DNA of 64,000 nucleotides from IMG/VR virus record IMGVR_UViG_3300032322_002674, positions 1-64,000 of that record. One strand, 5' to 3'. This stretch comes from a virus. A model generated the notes under the pieces. It searched no databases, had not been told where the DNA came from, and worked only from the letters and a program-made list of their open reading frames with translations. The translations under genes and the position numbers were made by a program. This document shows, in pieces, positions 60,690-64,000 of this stretch (positions are counted from its first letter, which is position 1; the number at the start of each line of letters is the position of its first letter).

Positions 60690-61660
60690 GTTTAATACAA
60701 GGATTTCAATATTCTTTAATAGATATAAATAACAATCCAATTGGTGCAAGTGGACAACCAAATGAAAATTTTGGTAGATTATCACCAAGATTTGTGGTAT
60801 TACATTCAACAGGAGGACCCAATTTTAATACAAACTTGGATTTACTAACATCAAAAAAATTACCACCAAAATCAAACACTTATGTTTGTGCTCATTATTT
60901 AATTGGTAATAAAGATAAAGAAAATGGTTTAATATTTCAATTGTTGGATGAAAGATTAAAAGGTGTACATGCAAATAATTTAAATGATTTATCAATTGGT
61001 ATTGAATTAGTTGATAAATTTTATAATAGTTTACCCAATTATGAACCCTTTATTAATGATAATAGGGTTGGGGAATGGTTAACACCAGAAGAATATTTAT
61101 CATGTTTAATATTATGTACAGATTTATCAATTAGATTAGGAATTCCAAGAAAGTATATTTCTTTATATGAAATAAAAAATAATACAAATATTGTATCACC
61201 AAACCCCATCTTTAATGTAAATGATAGAACAGTTTCAGGTAATGGGTCTAATGCAATAGAAAAATTAAAAAAATCTAATTTAAGTGGTTTTATTTTTCAT
61301 AAAGATTTTATAAGTACCAAAAGTGACCCAGTATTTTTTAATGGTGAAAAATTTATAAATGATTTAAATAAAACTTTTATTGTTACAGGTATTGGTTCTG
61401 CACCACAAAATTATTTAAACATTTTTAATGGTATAATTAATGGTAATATAACAGTTGACCAAATAGGGGGTAATCAAACCTTTGAATTACTACCAAATGT
61501 AAATATAAAAGAAACTTTCAGAAAAGTTATATCTATTTTGAAAAATTCAAAAAAAGAAAGGGAAGAATTTGAAAAAACTTTAAAAGTAACTAATACTTTA
61601 ACCAAACAACAACAAAAGAAAGTATATCCAGGAAGTAGTATAAATGATGGTTCTATTTAA
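60686..61660 (+). CDS. N-acetylmuramoyl-L-alanine amidase (Amidase_2 type), tail-associated
   Basis: 324 aa from ATG 60686, overlapping the hub stop as ATGA. Zinc ligands: H40 in V-L-H-S-T, H205 in F-H-K-D and D214 in T-K-S-D-P; A-H-Y-L-I at 69-73 and G-V-H-A-N-N at 93-98 match the active-site loops. It should cut peptidoglycan between sugar and peptide. Its place after the hub gene suggests local cell-wall cutting on infection; lysis is the other option. The C-terminal 110 residues are unassigned. Confidence 0.8.
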   Translation: MSLIQGFQYSLIDINNNPIGASGQPNENFGRLSPRFVVLHSTGGPNFNTNLDLLTSKKLPPKSNTYVCAHYLIGNKDKENGLIFQLLDERLKGVHANNLNDLSIGIELVDKFYNSLPNYEPFINDNRVGEWLTPEEYLSCLILCTDLSIRLGIPRKYISLYEIKNNTNIVSPNPIFNVNDRTVSGNGSNAIEKLKKSNLSGFIFHKDFISTKSDPVFFNGEKFINDLNKTFIVTGIGSAPQNYLNIFNGIINGNITVDQIGGNQTFELLPNVNIKETFRKVISILKNSKKEREEFEKTLKVTNTLTKQQQKKVYPGSSINDGSI

Positions 61661-61970
61661 TTTTTAAAATCATTCTATAATAAAGTCCACAATCTTTTTG
61701 TTTGGTGAAACCAAAACTTTTATAAAGATTTTGGGCAATTATATTTTCTTTCATTACCCCTAATTCTAAAACTTTTACTTCTTTCTTTTTTAAATCATTT
61801 ACTAATAGTTTTAAAAATATTTTACTGTAACCTTTACCTCTGAATTTTTCATTAATTATAAATTCCCATAAACTACTTTTTGTAGTTGTTTCTTCTTGAA
61901 TGAAACAAGAACCTATATTTTCATTTTTATCAATTAAATGAAATTCACCATTATATTTTATTATCTCCAT
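61653..61970 (-). CDS. GNAT-family acetyltransferase
   Basis: 105 aa, short for GNAT. Acetyl-CoA loop R-G-K-G-Y-S-K near residue 61-67, then strand L-E-L-G-V and helix N-I-I-A-Q-N-L-Y-K-S-F-G-F, the usual motif A/B order. Overlaps the amidase stop by eight bases. Target unknown. Confidence 0.8.
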   Translation of the reverse strand: MEIIKYNGEFHLIDKNENIGSCFIQEETTTKSSLWEFIINEKFRGKGYSKIFLKLLVNDLKKKEVKVLELGVMKENIIAQNLYKSFGFTKQKDCGLYYRMILKIK

Positions 61971-61974
61971 TTTA

Positions 61975-62067
61975 TTACCATTTTAAACCCATTACATAAG
62001 AATAAGTATCGTATTTATTAATACCATAATTTTTAAACCCTAATTTACTGATTTCATAAATTATATT
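61975..62067 (-). pseudogene. C-terminal remnant of a second GNAT protein
   Basis: A 30-codon open stretch with no start codon: I-S-K-L-G-F-K-N-Y-G-I-N-K-Y-D and ending Y-V-M-G-L-K-W. This is the usual closing strand of phage GNAT proteins. The remainder is gone. It lies just before the intact GNAT gene. Confidence 0.4.
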
Positions 62068-62081
62068 TTACACAAAGTTAC

Positions 62082-62089
62082 ATATTTAT
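62082..62089 (+). promoter_or_regulatory. Late-promoter-like ATATTTAT
   Basis: Exact ATATTTAT, 13 bases before ATG 62103. Confidence 0.6.
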
Positions 62090-62102
62090 TTATTAAAAAC
62101 TA

Positions 62103-64000
62103 ATGCAAAATTCTTGTGGAATCCTTTTTATTTCAAAACCAACAAAAAAAATTGGTTTGGGTTTACGTGCAGATGGTAATAGTCCTAATACTTGGTCAAC
62201 CATTGGTGGTGGAATTGAAGAAGGTGAATCTTTTTTGGAATGTCTAACAAGGGAAATTAAAGAAGAATTGGGAATTGATTTAAACCCAAAATTAATTCCA
62301 ATTGATGATAATGAAAATTATAAAACATTTATTTCTTTTGTTGATTCAGAATTCACACCCACTCTTAATAAAGAACATTCAGATTTTAAATGGTTTGATT
62401 ATTCTGAATTACCCAAAAATATCCATCCAGGACTTAACAAAACATTAACAAAACCATTTGTTCAAAAAGTTTTAAATAAACATTTAAATGAAACCACAAC
62501 TGATGCAAGTGGTAGTTTTGTGGGTACTTTAAATTCACCAATACATAGGGGTAATATTGGGGATTATATAAAAGAGGATTTGGAGTTAAAATCCAGAGCA
62601 AAAGACCAAGAAAAACAAAGGGAAGAATATATTAAAGATTTAATAAATAAAGTGACAAAACCCCCTATAAGGGAAGTTAAATTGGAAGATTTACAGAAAT
62701 TAAAAGAATGGGATATACAAAATGATACAAAATATATAAATGAATTTAATAATAGACTTTTTGAATATTATTATGAAATTGAAAGTTATTTTGATAAAGG
62801 TGTTTTTATTTTAAAAAATGGTGAAAAATTTCAATTACAATACATAACCAATCATTTTTCTTTGGTTACACCTAAATTAAGGGATTATATTAAAGGAAAT
62901 AAATGGCATGATATAGTGTACTTCTCAAACACAAAAGAAATGTTTGAAATATTGGATAAAATAATGGAATCAGTAAATATGAAAGAAAACATAAGTATTA
63001 AAGAAAACATAAAAAATGATGGAAAAAATTATGATGTTATTCATGAAGATGATGATTTATTGGTTATAAATGTTAGAGATGCAAAAACTGCAAAATGTTT
63101 TAGTCAAAATACACAATGGTGTTCACAAAGTAATCCAGGTTTTAGAAATCATTATTTATCAGAAGAGTTACAAAAAGAATATTTTAAAAATAAAGGTTTA
63201 TTAAATGAAACAATTGTAAAAAATAATAATGAATATTGTTTAAAATCCAAAAAAGGAAAAAATTTGGGTTGTTACCCAACAAAATCTGGCGCAGAAAAAA
63301 GGGAAAGACAAGTACAATATTTTAAACACTTAAATGAATATCAGGTTTCACCTGGGGAAACAGTAGAATGGGATTTGGAAAATAATACCACCAAAATTAA
63401 TCGTTTAGATGGTTCTATTGAATGGATTTTACAAAATGAACACCAAACCCTACCTTACTTAGAAAAGTTGTTTAAAACATTAAATAAACAACAAATTATC
63501 GAATTCTCAAAAAGATTATATAATAAATTATCATCTGGTGGAAATAAAAGAAAAATCATAATGATTGGTTTGGTTACTGCAATGATAAATTATGGTATAT
63601 CAAAAGATGATATTCTTCATGAATTTAATAGTTCAGATATTGAACAACTTATTCAAAAAGATATTAAACCTAAAATAGAAAAACAATATAGGGGTGATAT
63701 TAATGATTTTTTAAATCTTCTTGCATTTAAAGAAAGTTCTGGTAATTGGAAAAAAATCAGATATTCTAAAAAAACTGGTAATCCTGTATATATTGGAAAA
63801 TATCAATTTGGTAAAATTGCACTTGAAGATTTGGGTGTTAATCCTGATATTATTTTACAATTTAAAGATAATCCTAATGTATTCCCACCAAAAATGCAAG
63901 ATAATTTAGTTAAAAAATTATTAAATAAAAATAGAAAATACTTGGGTGATAATTATCTTTCTTATGATGGTAAAACTGTTGGTGGTATAAATGTTACTGA
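62103..64000 (+). CDS. Multidomain virion protein: Nudix, SRA module, TQWC domain, lysozyme-like (3' end beyond window)
   Basis: Open for 632 codons to the right edge. Nudix hydrolase at 1-125 with a perfect Nudix box at 36-58 (G36, E42, R50-E51, E54-E55, G57). At 156-158 I-K-E, then D-L-E-L-K-S-R-A (SRA 164-166) and E-K-Q-R-E-E-Y. A phage domain at about 310-400 with A-K-C-x-S-Q-N-T-Q-W-C (C332, W339, C340). At 535-600 E544-S-S-G-N-W and G-K-Y-Q-F-G (565-570) resemble a lysozyme/transglycosylase with catalytic Glu. A nucleotide hydrolase and cell-wall enzyme in one late protein is unusual. Confidence 0.75.
   Translation, partial: MQNSCGILFISKPTKKIGLGLRADGNSPNTWSTIGGGIEEGESFLECLTREIKEELGIDLNPKLIPIDDNENYKTFISFVDSEFTPTLNKEHSDFKWFDYSELPKNIHPGLNKTLTKPFVQKVLNKHLNETTTDASGSFVGTLNSPIHRGNIGDYIKEDLELKSRAKDQEKQREEYIKDLINKVTKPPIREVKLEDLQKLKEWDIQNDTKYINEFNNRLFEYYYEIESYFDKGVFILKNGEKFQLQYITNHFSLVTPKLRDYIKGNKWHDIVYFSNTKEMFEILDKIMESVNMKENISIKENIKNDGKNYDVIHEDDDLLVINVRDAKTAKCFSQNTQWCSQSNPGFRNHYLSEELQKEYFKNKGLLNETIVKNNNEYCLKSKKGKNLGCYPTKSGAEKRERQVQYFKHLNEYQVSPGETVEWDLENNTTKINRLDGSIEWILQNEHQTLPYLEKLFKTLNKQQIIEFSKRLYNKLSSGGNKRKIIMIGLVTAMINYGISKDDILHEFNSSDIEQLIQKDIKPKIEKQYRGDINDFLNLLAFKESSGNWKKIRYSKKTGNPVYIGKYQFGKIALEDLGVNPDIILQFKDNPNVFPPKMQDNLVKKLLNKNRKYLGDNYLSYDGKTVGGINVT

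Noticed and set aside
1-64000. Recoded genetic code with TAG read as an amino acid
   Set aside because: The gp55-like gene and the gene at 26869-27225 end properly at TAG, and long genes contain no in-frame TAG, so the one amber at 40363 is an exception.
1-64000. CRISPR arrays and tRNA genes
   Set aside because: No regularly spaced repeats of CRISPR type and no cloverleaf-like segment were noticed; not tested with a program.

Overview
This window looks like part of the genome of a large, T4-related contractile-tailed phage of a Bacteroidota (probably flavobacterial) host. The evidence for a T4-like phage is a set of virion genes. These are a gp55-type late sigma factor, a gp5-like OB-fold spike protein, a gp53-like wedge protein, a gp26-like hub protein with a gp51-like partner, a large hub protein with a gp27-like end, a tape measure protein and a fibre. 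The evidence for a Bacteroidota host is very high A+T, leaders mostly without Shine-Dalgarno sequences, and several promoters of the form TTTG or TTG, 20 bases, TAnnTTTG. I saw no tRNA, rRNA or CRISPR array, although no scanning program was run.

Layout. 1-10.8 kb is a minus-strand unit carrying ClpC (cut by the left edge), ClpP, an M20-type peptidase fused to a zinc ribbon, a Dam-like methylase, a small alpha/beta hydrolase and two members of a phage family marked by an SCM motif. 10.8-18.7 kb interleaves plus-strand virion genes with minus-strand genes, including a leucyl-tRNA synthetase half the normal size with no editing domain. 18.7-21.9 kb holds a tyrosine recombinase followed by a small array of cassette-like units ending in repeats that resemble integron attC sites. 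21.9-32.5 kb is a long minus-strand unit: the gp55-like sigma factor, two glycosyltransferases, six small unknown genes, DnaJ, a RuvC-like nuclease and a glutaredoxin. 32.5-43.9 kb holds the tape measure gene and proteins built from a repeated 'SRA...QREEY' module. 43.9-64 kb holds a SNF2 helicase, two more late virion regions, an AT-rich tandem repeat, the hub genes, an amidase, and a Nudix-SRA-lysozyme fusion that runs off the right edge.

How it works together. Genes of virion type, on both strands, nearly always have the sequence ATATTTAT 4-25 bases before their start codon. Housekeeping-type genes lack it, and several carry the host-like promoter instead. With the gp55-like gene in the same window, ATATTTAT is the natural candidate for the phage late promoter. 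It is written in the opposite sense to the T4 late element TATAAATA. This would let single late genes sit among early genes without long late operons.

The most novel items are the SRA module family and its I/L-x-E junctions, the editing-less LeuRS, the cassette array beside a recombinase, the paired virion-module metalloproteases, and a gene interrupted by one amber codon.
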